A stretch of DNA of 64,000 nucleotides from Bugula neritina (Eukaryota > Bryozoa > Gymnolaemata > Cheilostomatida > Bugulidae). Of this stretch, positions 43,103 to 62,800 are shown in pieces. Location of the stretch: positions 27,943,628 through 28,007,627 of the forward strand of contig OZ037767.1 of assembly GCA_964035545.1 (NCBI GenBank), written 5' to 3'. Each line of letters begins with the position of its first letter. The first letter of the stretch is position 1. A program made the translations under genes and the position numbers. Under the pieces are notes generated by a model that saw only the letters and a list, made by a program, of their open reading frames with translations, was not told the DNA's origin and did no database searches.

Positions 43103-45600
43103 ATGAGCCACTCAAGACTTTTGCTATATGCCAAAGTGGCTGGCGGGTGAGACATATATACATTTTCCAAGATATTTTATTTATATTCTCTTTCACTTAA
43201 ATAGCTTACTTTTTTTCAGAGCATAGAGCAGTTTCCAGCATTAGATTTTTGAATTTGTCTAGAGTTTTTTAAATGGTCAGTGATGACTTTCAATGTTAAC
43301 CTTGTTTCACATAACAGTATCTGTTCATCTAAATAAATACAGCATATATAGTAATATTATTATATTCTACTACATAAGTAAAGGAACTAAAAGCGCTTCT
43401 TGGTTGTTTGTTTAGATTATTTGCTGCTGGAGTCGCTATGAAAGTAATATACAGTCTGTATAAATCTAAGAGTGAGAAGTCAGAGCTAAACTTGAATGTA
43501 CCTGCAGGCACCAATGAGCCTAAAGAAAATGTGCCCACCACAAGCGATGGAGTTGAGTCAAATACAGAAAGCTCAGCAACTACATCTAAAAATATTATCA
43601 AAAAAGCAGCCAGTAAAAAGAAAACCCCTGCTGCTGAAAATGACACATCAAATACCCAATCTATTAGCCAACATGCTGAAAGAAAAGACCAACCAATAGA
43701 GAAGACCACTAAAAGAGAGAAAGACTCTTCAGGCAGTTCTAAGAAGGGGGTACCTTCTACCAGCACACTTGAGGACTTTGTTGCACTGGATGCAAATGAC
43801 CATAAGAGAGCAGAAGAAGCCATTTCTAGAGTACTCGTACAATCTAAGCAACGCCTGCAAGATGTGGAATCAAGATTGCGAAACTTCATGATGCAAGACC
43901 CCAAAAACCGCAAGCAAGCTGAAGAAATTATGAACAAGGTGATAACAATGTCTAAAAGACGAGTATCAGAAGTAGAGTCGAGGATGAAGGATGTGGTAAA
44001 AATGGATTTGGAAAGTCGTGTAAAGGCAGCAGAAGCTATTAACAAAGCTCTTGGAGAAACAACTAAACAAGTATTAGAAAAAGAATCTCGACTTCAAGGT
44101 TTTGTTAAAATAGATGCCCCGCATAGGAAAAGTGCTGAAGAAGCCATTAATCAAGTTTTGTCCAAATTTAGAATGCGATTACTTGAAGTTGAATCAAGAT
44201 TCAGAGATTTTGTAGTGCAAGATGAATCTAGTCGACAGCAAGCAAAAGATGCAATCAATGAGATTTTCTCGGCATCCAAAAAGCCTGATGGTGCTAGTCA
44301 GATTGACAATCAGGGCTCAACAGAAAATGATTCTTCTGCAAATAAAATGCCGCAAAAGGATAATGCTTCAGAAGCTCAGGCAAGACTGCAAGATGTTGTA
44401 ACAATGGATTCAGAAAATCAGGTCCTGGCAGCTGAAACAATGAAAAAGGTTATCGCTGAGTCTGCAAGACGAATACTGGAGCAAAAGTCAAGGTTCCAAG
44501 ATTTTGCCAAGCTAGATACATCTAGGCGCCAAAGTGCTGAGGAAGCTATCAAACAGGTACTGACGGATTTCAAAAGACGCATGTCTGAAGTAGAGTCTCG
44601 GTTCAACAGCTTTGAAGTACAAGATCAATCAGCTCGTCAGCAAGCAAAGGATACAATTCAAAAACTTCTACAAGAACAAACAGCTAACTATAAAGGTGCT
44701 AAAGTAGCTGAAAATGACACTAGTGAAAATCTGCAAGGCAGTCCTGAGACAGAAGTAAAATCAAGATTAGATGATGTTGTAACTATGAACATAGAAAGCC
44801 AGCAGCAGGCAGCTGAAACTATGAAAAAAGTGGTGGCAGAGTCTGTGAGACGTATTGTAGACCAAAAGTCAAGATTTCAAGATTTTGCTAAGCTAGATGC
44901 AACTCGTCGTCAAAGTGCTGAAGAAGCTGTAAAGCATGTTCTCGTTGAATTCAGAAAGCGCATGATTGAAGTGGAGTCAAGGTTTAGCAATTTTCAAGTA
45001 CAAGACTCGTCAAGTCGTCAACAGGCTACAGCTGCCATAAACAAACTTTTGCTTGAACCAAGAAAAAGTGTCCAGGAAGATGGACAAAAAATTGAGAGTG
45101 AGAGTGAAAGCAAGAACTTATCAGAGATAAGGTCAAGACTGAAAGATATTGTAACAATTGACTCAGGAAGTCAAATGCTTGCAGCAGAAGCTATGAAAAA
45201 AGTCATCACAGAATCTGTGCGACGCATAAATGAACACAAAGCAAGGTATCAGGACTTTACTAAGCTAGACGCACCACGGCGTCAAAGTGCTGAAGAAGCC
45301 ATCAATCAAGTCTTGACCGAATTCAAAAAACGTGTGTTTGAGGTGGAATCCAGGTTGAACGATATAACTGTGCAAGATGAATCAAGTCACCAGCAAGCAA
45401 AAGAGGTAATCAACAAACTCTTGCAAGAGCCAAGAAGAGCCTCAAAAGATGGCAACCAAGAAAATCAGAGTAATGTTGAGCAACTCACTAAGAATGAAGC
45501 AGAAGATTTGTTGTACTATTTAAATGATCAGATTGGTTCTGATGAAGAGGCAGTGCACTCCTACAATAGTGATGAGTACAGTAGCGCGGTTGATGAGTAA
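43103..45600 (+). CDS. N-terminally anchored protein with fourteen 36-residue repeats, 742 aa
   Basis: Two exons, 43103-43146 and 43416-45600, join in phase 2 to give 742 residues. The N-terminus MSHSRLLLYAKVAGG plus LFAAGVAMKVIYSLYKSK has one hydrophobic segment (about residues 8-30) followed by Lys, so it is probably a signal anchor. After a Lys/Ser/Thr-rich low-complexity stretch, residues about 133-690 consist of fourteen copies of a 36-residue unit with pattern (L/F)xDFVxxD..SR..AEEAInxVL......EVESR. The first two units stand alone. The remaining twelve form four triplets, each with a VVTMD-type, a FAKLD-type and a VQD-type unit, and acidic linkers after the VQD unit. The C-terminus is acidic and Ser-rich. 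The repeats look alpha-helical and highly charged and may form a rod or bundle. I recognise no family, and function is unknown. Nearly the whole protein comes from one exon. Confidence 0.85.
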
Positions 45601-45637
45601 TAATTCAATAATTATATAACAATTAAACAACTTCATA

Positions 45638-45643
45638 AATAAA
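45638..45643 (+). terminator. Poly(A) signal of the repeat-protein gene
   Basis: AATAAA 38 bp after the stop codon; another lies near 45720. Confidence 0.6.
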
Positions 45644-46415
45644 TAATCTTGTTTTTCAAGAGTATTTTGAATTTAGATACTATCCACCTTCAGCTTGTCC
45701 ACTAATAGTTTTCAGTGAAATAAATGTTTTAAATTTTGAAATAATTGCAATAAAATGTACGGCAAATACAAAGATTCAATTTTTGTGAAACATTTTAAAA
45801 GCAACGGCATGTCTAGTTTTATTATGCTGCAGCAGGCTATCTTATTGCAAATATCCCAGTTTAAAATTTTTTCAATCATTATAATAGAGTTGTCCTCTCT
45901 TAAACTTATAAATTTATCATGAATACTAAGTGAGTTAATAGAGTTATCCTCTCTCTGAAATAAATCTCATTTCAAAACTTCTTCCCCATGTTTTGTTTAA
46001 AAAATGTCTTTTTATTAATTTTTTGATTAAATACTAAAATTAAAATTGCAATATTTATGACACACTTCATCACAAAGTTTCAGTACATCTACATGGAATA
46101 CCAACAGTAGGTCAGGCGATCCCACCAAATTTGAGTTTTAACAATTTGATAGCGTGAGATTCCAGATAAAATTTAATGTGTATGTAGCAGCCACAGTCTG
46201 CTCGTGTCTTGTGTGCGAAGGGCGAAAATGCTTGCGATTTCACGTCAATTTAAGTCCTGAGCTGCTCAAATGTCGATTTTTTATAACCCGCTCTAACCAT
46301 TATCTAATTTTTTTTGGTTATGGTAATACTAATTAGCTAAAAGTAAAAGCACTGACTCTCACTATTTGTCAACCTTTCTATAATCAGCAAAGAAGTATTT
46401 GCATTCATAAGCAAC

Positions 46416-53785
<7,370 letters not shown>

Positions 53786-53950
53786 ATTCTTGAACTGATA
53801 TGTGCAAATTCAAACTCTATCCTTATTTTTCAGATATAAAGCTGTGTATATAATGCAAATTGAACATGCTAATGAGCTTTCATATGTAATGTAGATATAT
53901 TCTAGTGATGTCCACAACCAATACCACAAGACATACTGTTTTATCCATTT

Positions 53951-53956
53951 AATAAA
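53951..53956 (+). terminator. Possible poly(A) signal of CDC5L
   Basis: AATAAA about 166 bp after the CDC5L stop codon. Confidence 0.5.
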
Positions 53957-54258
53957 AATACCTTCAGTCTGATTACTCAGCTTAATTGAAGCAAAATCTG
54001 CTCTCCCAATAAAATTTTCTGTAATATGCTCCACCAACAGCTGTGGCAGCATAATAATATGCTCAAACATCTGGCTCATAGAGTCTGCTGTCGAGTCTTG
54101 GGAATATTTTTGCATATGCTGCCTTAAAATGTAAAAGTATGACAAATTTTACTAACAGGAATTTAGACTGTCTGGAAACTCAATATAATATTTAAATTAG
54201 CATTCAAATGTGTAAAAGGGTACCATCAAGTATAGATTTAACACCTGCTGCCAGTTGT

Positions 54259-54287
54259 TATATAAGAGGGGAGTGGCAAATTCAGTT
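54259..54287 (+). promoter_or_regulatory. Core promoter of the cystine-knot ligand gene
   Basis: TATATAAG at 54259-54266 and initiator TCAGTT at 54282-54287, about 25 bp apart. The start codon at 54321 would leave a 37-nt 5' UTR. Strong, focused promoter architecture. Confidence 0.7.
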
Positions 54288-54320
54288 CTCATTAAGCAAA
54301 GCAGTCTCTAAGACAATACA

Positions 54321-56515
54321 ATGGAATTTTACAATTTGAGTACTGTGTGTCTTGTGCTGCTACTAGCTATGCTGTCTCCAAACTGTAATGGTAAGTATCC
54401 ATAGTACATACATCTTAATCAATCTTTTTATTGCATAATTTCAATATTTAGAGCATTTTTCATGATTGGCTTGCTGCAAGTATTATAAGCTTATGCTCTA
54501 TATAATGTAAAAACCATCAGTAATAGTTGCTGTGAATATAAATCATGCTATTTCTTGTTATTTTTGTGTGTTGTATTTATTGAATAAAATTATTAGTACT
54601 CTAATTGCCACACAGCTTATGTTAAAATAGTGATGCTGTTTTATCTGTTTTAAGTGTAAATGATTTTGCCAGATATTAAGCAGTGCTGCGCTATTTTTCA
54701 GTGGCTGCCCAAAACAAAGCTCTTGAGGCTATTCACCACATCCTGTCTGGAAAAGAAAAGGATCTGCTGCTTGTGAGAGTGAACAGCCCTCAGTCTCATA
54801 AACCCTACTCCAATTCTAAACGTGAAACTGTAAGCCTAATGCTGATTAGCTGAAATATCTGGTTTATTTGAATAAAGTATGCGTAGCAGATTTGTAATTT
54901 AGTAGAAAACATGGTGCAAAATTACAGGTAGATTATACTTTAAGCTGTAACTTGATATGATAATAGGCTACTGTTGGGTATGATGAAGATAATTTAGTAA
55001 AATTGAAAAGTGCCAGCCTTGAGAACTAAAATACACTTGCCTGTATATGAATGTGCATATATTCTAGTGTTCATGGTTTTTTTCTGATTTAATTTATTTT
55101 TTCTTGATAGTATAAAATTGTTGCTAATTTTATTAGCCAACAACCATTTCAATGCTTCTGTTATCAATCTCTGAGTTTTTCTCAACTTCCAGTGTCACAC
55201 AGTACAGATCTGTCTTTTCATTGATTTAAAATTATTATGGTAAATGAAGCACTGATACTGTAATGAATGCTGACTTGTTATATATACTGTACTGTTTTGA
55301 CCTACTAGAATATTAATAGGTTGCACATTATAAAGTGTACAAGGAAGACTGGTAGCTGTTACAATCCAAATCAAACTTGTGTTCTGATGTGAAACTTATT
55401 AGTGTACTTTATTATATTATTACTTTATTATGTGTTTTTATCTACTTCTTAAATGAAGAATATACTTGAAAGTATTGAAGTATGAATCATAACTGATCTT
55501 CTTATTCATTACATTCATCAGAACACTTTTGTTACAATTCAATGTTTTCTATTAGGTATCAAATGTGTTTGAAATGAAAAACCTTGAGCCTAACGCTATT
55601 ATTCAATGATTATTTACACATATGTAAGCACTATTTATTTTCAAATTTAAAAATTCTATTTCTTGTAGAAACGAGTGCTGCCTGCTGACTCTCAACTCCA
55701 AACAAACTCGGCAGCAGATGAAGATCTGCGTTATCTAGATTACATTTGGGAGCCGGTGTGTAATCAGGTACAATGTTAAATATATTTACTCATCACTATA
55801 AGTGCATAATGTAAGTGAACCTAGATCTAGCCAATAATTTTAAAATGATTTCTGCTATTTCAAGTTGGAGATACAAGAAGCATTTCAACACCAGGAGAAT
55901 AAACTCTCTGTTGTAGAAGGGCAAAAGTGTCTCTTTAATGCATTATGTGTAAAGTTTAATAAAGCCCGTTGAGAATGTTTATCTACTGTTTAGCTACTGT
56001 CCTGGTATAATGGCTCTTCCTAAGTTCTTCTTTTCTATATAAAGATTATATTTTACAGACTCGCGACTACATTGTGCTGACAACTGCTAATAATGAATAT
56101 GGCAATAGAGTAGACATATGGCAGCCAGCAGAAAGATGGCGGATGCAGAAGTTTATAAACGTCACTTGTACAGGATTTACCGATTCATGCAATGTACCGT
56201 CTGACAATAGGTAATCCATGTTATTATACAGTGTTGAACCCTATCCGTATATACATTATCTACTATATACAGTTTTATTGCTGTGTGACCGTTCAATACA
56301 TTTACATTAATGACACAATTTTGTTTGCAAGTAGAATTGAATCTCGGTGCGAAACCAAGTACGGGTTGGTACACGCTCTACTCGCTGATCCAAGCAGCTT
56401 GGTGGGATATAAGCTAGGCTATATAATGGCTTCCGTTGGCTGTGTATGTGTGCAGAGGGAGAAGTCTGTTCAAGAACAATCCTTCTACAACCAATTATTT
56501 GGCTCGGGTTTCTAG
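54321..56515 (+). CDS. Neurotrophin/Spätzle-like secreted cystine-knot ligand precursor, 209 aa
   Basis: Five exons: 54321-54390, 54702-54829, 55669-55767, 56059-56210 and 56335-56515. Total 630 nt, all phases closed. Residues 1-24 form a signal peptide (hydrophobic VCLVLLLAMLS). A short pro-region ends in dibasic KRETKR (residues 63-68), a likely furin-type cleavage site. The mature part has six cysteines at about 97, 136, 143, 155, 186 and 188, that is C-x38-C-x6-C-x11-C-x30-C-x-C. This is the neurotrophin cystine-knot order; NGF has x42, x9, x11, x27, x1. FINVTC, CETKYGLVHALLADP and the terminal CVCV resemble NGF and also the Spätzle family. NVTC is a potential N-glycosylation site. Such ligands signal as dimers through Trk/p75-like or Toll receptors. 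Which subfamily this belongs to cannot be decided here. Confidence 0.78.

Positions 56516-56518
<3 letters not shown>

Positions 56519-56548
<30 letters not shown>
56519..56548 (+). repeat. (CTG)10 repeat in the 3' UTR of the ligand gene
   Basis: Ten uninterrupted CTG triplets starting 4 bp after the stop codon of the cystine-knot ligand, on the sense strand. Confidence 0.95.
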
Positions 56549-56551
<3 letters not shown>

Positions 56552-58737
56552 TTACTGCACAAGTGGTATTTGTTTTCATGAAACAACCTCTTTTTATTTT
56601 GTTGTTTATCTTGTATTGTGTATGATTGGTCTACTGTAATATGGAACTACTGTTTTTGATAATCATTTATTTGCTGTACAAGATATAATGTTTTATGTTC
56701 TTCATTAATTATATCATGTGTGTATAACAATTGTTCTTTATTTTATATTGCTATGATTTGTTCAAAATTAATTATATATTTTTTTTGCATAATTTTAATA
56801 TAATTTTGTTGACATGTTACGAAATAATAAATAACAGTAACAGCAAATGTTTTGTATGCTTTGTTATATTTATTCAACTATCAAATTCTTAGAGCAATTC
56901 TTAGACAATCTACATATGCATTTGTCTGATGAAAAGTATTTATAATGTTATATAGGTATGTATAGCTAGCTGCGTGCAAAGCATACTTAGTTTCTGACAA
57001 ACTCAACTCTATGCCATTACAAATTGAGGAATTTATTTATAGAAAAATCCCTGGCACACTTCATTTATACAGTAATAAAATATTAATATAAACCTTAGCT
57101 ATTATCTATACAAACTAAGGGCTGTATGCTCAAACAATTATGTTTTATAATAAATTTGATGCTCTCTTGCATTTTTGTTTTGCTCTGCAGTCCAGAATAT
57201 ACAACTAACACTAGTTATTGCTTAGTTTCATTATATGCTATTCTCAGCTGCTGCACCACACAGCCTTATCACTAAGCTGGCTTAAAAGTTTAAAATTTAA
57301 ACACGCTGACAGCTAAGCAGTTAGTCATCAACTTTAGCTAGAGTTATCTTACCCCTTACAAAACCTGCGTAGTTAATTTAACAAGAGAGGATAACTACTT
57401 ACAAAAACGTAGTTCGCGTATGAATCCGTGCAGGAAGCAACATGGTTTCTTGCTTAGCAACGGCGCTACAATTTTGCGAAATGGCTGTTACCTAAACCTT
57501 TGCAGCGTGAATATAATCATATTTGTTCCAAATATGACCATACAATTATTGTCATAAATTTATTCGTGATATTTGATTAACGAGTAAATGTACAAATTAA
57601 ACATTTTATTAAGTAATTTAAGGCCTTTTCAAGGGAAGTTCATGATTAAAGCAACATTATTTTTATTTTATTATTTATATTATATTTATTGATTGTTTAT
57701 ACTTATACGTATAGTTAGAATTTTGATAACTTTTAAATCAATTCAACCTTTGTGCTACAAAAATTAACATTTCATTAATTGCAAAAATGATAATTATGTA
57801 TAGTAAAAATTCAACTTATACTCACTCACTACTTATAGTTATAGTTATTGCAATACTGAATCAAATGTCTTTAGTATCACTATCAGTATGAGGCTGAGCA
57901 TTATTATCATTATGATTATTATAATCATAATGCTATTACTGCCAATATAATTACTAACTCTAAGTTTACGCTTCTAGCTACTACTGTACTAGCAGTTAAT
58001 GCTTATTGATGTATAGTTTTAAAGCTGAAGTGTGTCTTAGGCCTTAGCTAATATTTGAAACAATCTTGATGCATGATTTCAATGTAAACTAGTTGTATGA
58101 TAATATAATTTTGGCATATTTTTACATAAATATATAAACCCATAAGCTTAACATTGTTATTTTAGTAAGTTAGATGTGTCTGTAAGACCTAAAAACTATG
58201 CTACTGTCCCTGGTGGTGCTGTTTTTCAGGCAACTGTCATAGGTCAACAACACCATATAATTTAGCTCAAAATCTATTTTCTCAGCTGTTTTGAGTTTAA
58301 TCATGCAAAGATCTAGAAAGTCTTTAAACTCTTACTTATCAAGTATTCTCATTCTTTCAAACTTTCTAATTCTCTCCTTATAATTGTATAAATAAATGTA
58401 ATTTTCCAGTATTATGAACAACTCTCTTTATTTTACATTTATATTTTTACATTTGAGCATATGTTATTGTGTTTTATTTTTTCTTTTAAATTGTAAATTC
58501 AACAAAATATTTGATTTGTACTATATAAACCTAGTTAGTTAATATTACAGTTTGCTGGCTTTAATGAAAGCATCTTTTAATCATCAGCCTTGTGCCTTGC
58601 TATTAGAAAGTTGGACAAATTAGGTAGTTTAGTTTAACCCAAATAATTGTACATTTTAGTTTTGTCGTATGTTTAAACTTGTATAGTTGGTACTTGAACT
58701 GTTATAAATATATTCATATTTTAGGTATATTTATATA
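56549..58737. other. Intergenic region, ligand gene to LRRC34-like gene
   Basis: AT-rich. A poly(A) signal AATAAA at 56826-56831 may serve the ligand gene. Around 57410-57490 the sequence is less AT-rich and could hold the promoter of the LRRC34-like gene, whose start codon follows a splice-acceptor-like TTTTAG at about 58719-58724. No other gene is visible. Confidence 0.5.
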
Positions 58738-59819
58738 ATGACTACTATACATGACATTATCAAGCAGTTTGAAGATGCTGTGTCTTCTAGCAGTTGCCCA
58801 CAAGTTGACTATATCAAACAGGTGCTGTTAAAAGAAAAGCAGCTGGATAGCATGTGAGTCAAAGTCATTTTCTAGTTTAAATTTTAAATAATAAAAGTTG
58901 AATTAAGCTTATAAATGTGCAATATTATAATGCAATATAGCTTAACAGATAAACTGAAACAGGATTAAGCTTGACACTTACCGTATATAAAAAGTAATAT
59001 AATATGGGCCTATATCCTTGAAAGTATTTAATTTATGCTTTTGTATTAGTTTCTTTTATGGCTGTTTCATCTACTTTTCTATTTAATGCAATTAGGATTA
59101 ATTATAAAAAAAAAATTAATTTAGTAATATTGCCATGACCCATACATTCTGCCTCTGCACACAGAATTGTTGTCTTTCTATAACTTGTAATTTGATAATT
59201 AATTTAACATAAAATTTTCAAAGTATTTTTGTAACTTTAAGCTAATTTTTCTATAAAAGATATCCCTTAAAATTCCATTTTCTGTTTTTTTTTCAAATAA
59301 CACAATGTATTATGTTAAAATGGTTTCATAAAAATTTCAAACTACAAGTAAACCAATTTATTCTAAACTAAAATGCTAAAAAAACAGAAATGGGTAGCCT
59401 ATGATTATCTAATTTAGAAACACAATCATGGTTTAGTGTTCTAGCAAGCAATAGGTCATAAGTTCAAATCTAGGCAGCATTATTGCTGGTGTCAGGAATG
59501 CATCTCATCATAACTATTCCAGTACCACAGCAATATTTGTATAAGCCTAGTGAGATATACAGTTCTTAGCTGCCTCACACAAATCACCATAATCAGGGAT
59601 TTTCATTGAGATAATGTAGTGATGGGATTACCCAGTAGTCCCTGTGGTGTAATGGCTAGCGCCTGCTTGCACGCCGGAGGTCTCGGGTTCTAATCCCAGT
59701 GAGGGGGGAGGGCAAATTATTTTATAGATAGTAATTTTAGGCAAACATAATAATAATATGTATATTGTTTGTAAAATGAATTACATTATATACGTACGCA
59801 TATAGTATATATATAAAAT

Positions 59820-59860
<41 letters not shown>

Positions 59861-62800
59861 GCGGTATATTATATTGTATTATATTATATTGTATTATATT
59901 ATATTGTATTATATTATGTTGTTTATATCATGGTATATTATATATTGCATTATATATATTATTATGTATATTTCTTTGGCAGTGAACCTAAAAGCTCAAT
60001 GCACCTTGCCCTTCCTGGAAATGTGCACCTCAAAGAGAACAAACAAAAAGTAACAGATGCAGATGTTGAAGTTGTGGTCTCTCTGCTCAAAGGCAACACG
60101 TATATTATAACTAGTCTAGACTTGAGATACAACAGAATAACAGATAGTGGAGCAAAACTCCTGGCTCAGGCTATTAAGGTTGGCTGAGTTTGATACTCGA
60201 AGTACTGCAGAAAGATTTGTGTTTAAGAGCAATGTTAAATGCCATTCAACTGCCAGCAAGTTTAGAATCATTTAATGAACCATATGAATAGTTATTTCAT
60301 AAATTGAATATATTTATTTCTCAAACAAGCTAATGCATTTTCCAACTTTATTTAAATTCATTTTAGACATAGCTGAATCATGTTGAAACCATTTATTGTA
60401 GTCTGTGGTTGCTGAATCTGTTTCAATATATTATCTGAAATAAAAGAATATAATAGTATACGTCAATAACTCAGGCTATATTTTTTTCTTGTTGAAAATA
60501 CATAAATGATGTGCAACTGCATGTTTGTTTTAGGAGTCATCTTCACTTGTTCATCTTAATCTAAATGGAAATGATATTGAAGAAGAAGGAGCTAGAGCAC
60601 TCGCAAATGCTTTGCAGGTATATATGACATACTATAGTTTGTAACATATTAGCTTAGTGTTATCTGTGTGTTGTGACATGCTACATATAGCTTATTACAT
60701 GCACGTGACACATATATATAATTTATGTATGAGACACAAAAACTTATTCATAAATTTATCAATTATGCTATTTTTATTTTGAAATTATTTCCTTTTTTAA
60801 GGCTAGACAAATATTCATTGTAAAATTGTGTTTCAATGTTTATAGGACAATGAGAGTGTAAAAGAACTACGTTTAAAGAGTAATAAAATTGGAAATGCAG
60901 GCGGAATGGCATTTGCTCAAATGCTGCAGGTAAGTTTCACACTTTCCGTTAACCTGTTGGAAATAAACTTGCTAAAGTGCAGTTTTGATTGCTAAAGCAT
61001 TTTATTATCTAACAATAATAGGTCGGTCTCTATGTGTAGTAATTTTTTATCAGATTTAAGAGCGCATACAATCTAGAACTTTCTTTTAAGAGTTATCATC
61101 ACTTCAATTTTATGAACTGAGTAATTTTCATTTGTTTCATGACATTTTATTTTGTACTTTAAGGCTCTTTATTTTTAAATGTTCACTAACAAATCATGTA
61201 AATTCTTGTCTATTAGTTGAACACAGGTCTGCAAAGACTTGACCTGAGTGACACAGATTTGAAGACGGAGGCAGTTATTGCCTTCAGCACGGTTCTCCGG
61301 AATAACCGCACGCTGAAGTTTCTGGAAATCAACCGCCCACTTCTGTTTACACACCAAGAAGAGCCAACTGTCCACTTTGCTAAAATGTTGAAGGTGTGAG
61401 TCAGACAAATTTCTCATGAATTAAATGAGTCATTCGTTATGATTTGTTATATTTAATGTTTCTATGATATATATTGGTCTTCAATCAGTTAAATTTACAG
61501 TATCATTTGTCCAACTCATCGCTACAACAGTATTAGTTACTTGTTTAAATAAATGTTTTCATCATATTAAATTTTCTGTGGTAGATTGTTCAATTCAGTA
61601 GAAATTATAGTATGAATTTATTTATACAAGTATTAATGTCATAGACTATCACAAAACATCGAGGACTTTGCCAATTCGCAACTTTATTAATTACGACTTT
61701 AGGTAAACTTATGGTTTTAGGTAAACACAACCCTTCAAGGACTGAGTATGATGAAATTTGACATGAGAGATTTTGGGGCAGGCCAACTAGCGGAGAACCT
61801 TCTAGAAAACATGTCTCTTACACACCTTGACTTGAGCTGGTGAGTAGCCAATCAGCATCTAGCGAGTGGCAATCTTCTCAATCATTTCCTGTTAGTTTGT
61901 ACATCAAGATATTATGCTTTAGTTCTAAGCTGGAATTTCCAATGTCTATGGAGAAAGCAATTATTGGCTATACAACTATGTACTCTTCAAGATAGACTTT
62001 GTGAAAGGCAGAGAAATACTTTGATAAACCACCTGACTGTGGCTGGTTTATGAGTAGATATTTTGTAGTAGTTATAATATATGAAATTAGGTACATATTT
62101 TACAGGTCACCAGGTGGGTTACACAGGAGCAGGTGTTAATAATTTGAACCCCATATTTTACTGTATTTTTTGTGCCTAATGCACCAGGTTACCTCTGCAA
62201 TTTTTGCAACTAACTATGTACAATGATTTATTAATACTTGTAGCAATAGGATAACCAGAGATGGTATGGAGTTGTTAGCTCGTGTTCTCAGAAACAATAC
62301 CTCACTCACTCATTTAGACCTTAGTAACAACAGACTTGAGTGCCCTGGGGCTAAATTCTTGGCTACAGCCTTAGCCTACTCTAATACCAACCTTACTTGG
62401 TAGGATTATTTTCTCAGACTAAGATTAGTTTTGGGTCAACGTTTTTATTTTATTCCAAATCTGTTAAATTCATCACGATAAATTATATATATTTATATAG
62501 GAATTATGCAGGTGCATTCTAAATTAATATTTTTAAGCTGATTCCAAAGGTCTGCTTGATTTTAAGTGTAATTATTGTTGCAGTGTCTCCGTGAGATACA
62601 ATAATATTAAAGGTAAAGGGTTGTGCCGCTTGGCTGACGCCATGAAACAGAACACAACTCTTAATAACATGTACATCTGGGGGAACGTTCTAGAAGAAAC
62701 GGCTTGTATTGTAAGTTTTTTAAAGTTTTTTTTATGTCATACTATGTAGTAGCACTGCATGTAGATATATTTCAGATATATTCAGCTTTATCCTATATAA

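Noticed and set aside
43329-44045. 238-residue open frame on the minus strand
   Set aside because: It is the antisense shadow of the 36-residue repeat protein; composition is rich in Ser/Leu as expected from complementing Glu/Lys/Arg-rich codons, and no splice or start context supports it.
56307-56579. Minus-strand open frame with an Ala run
   Set aside because: It is the complement of the last exon of the cystine-knot ligand and its CTG repeat.
59639-59710. Functional tRNA gene
   Set aside because: A and B boxes are present, but the anticodon arm has a deletion and mismatch and the T stem is broken; better seen as a decayed tRNA or SINE head.
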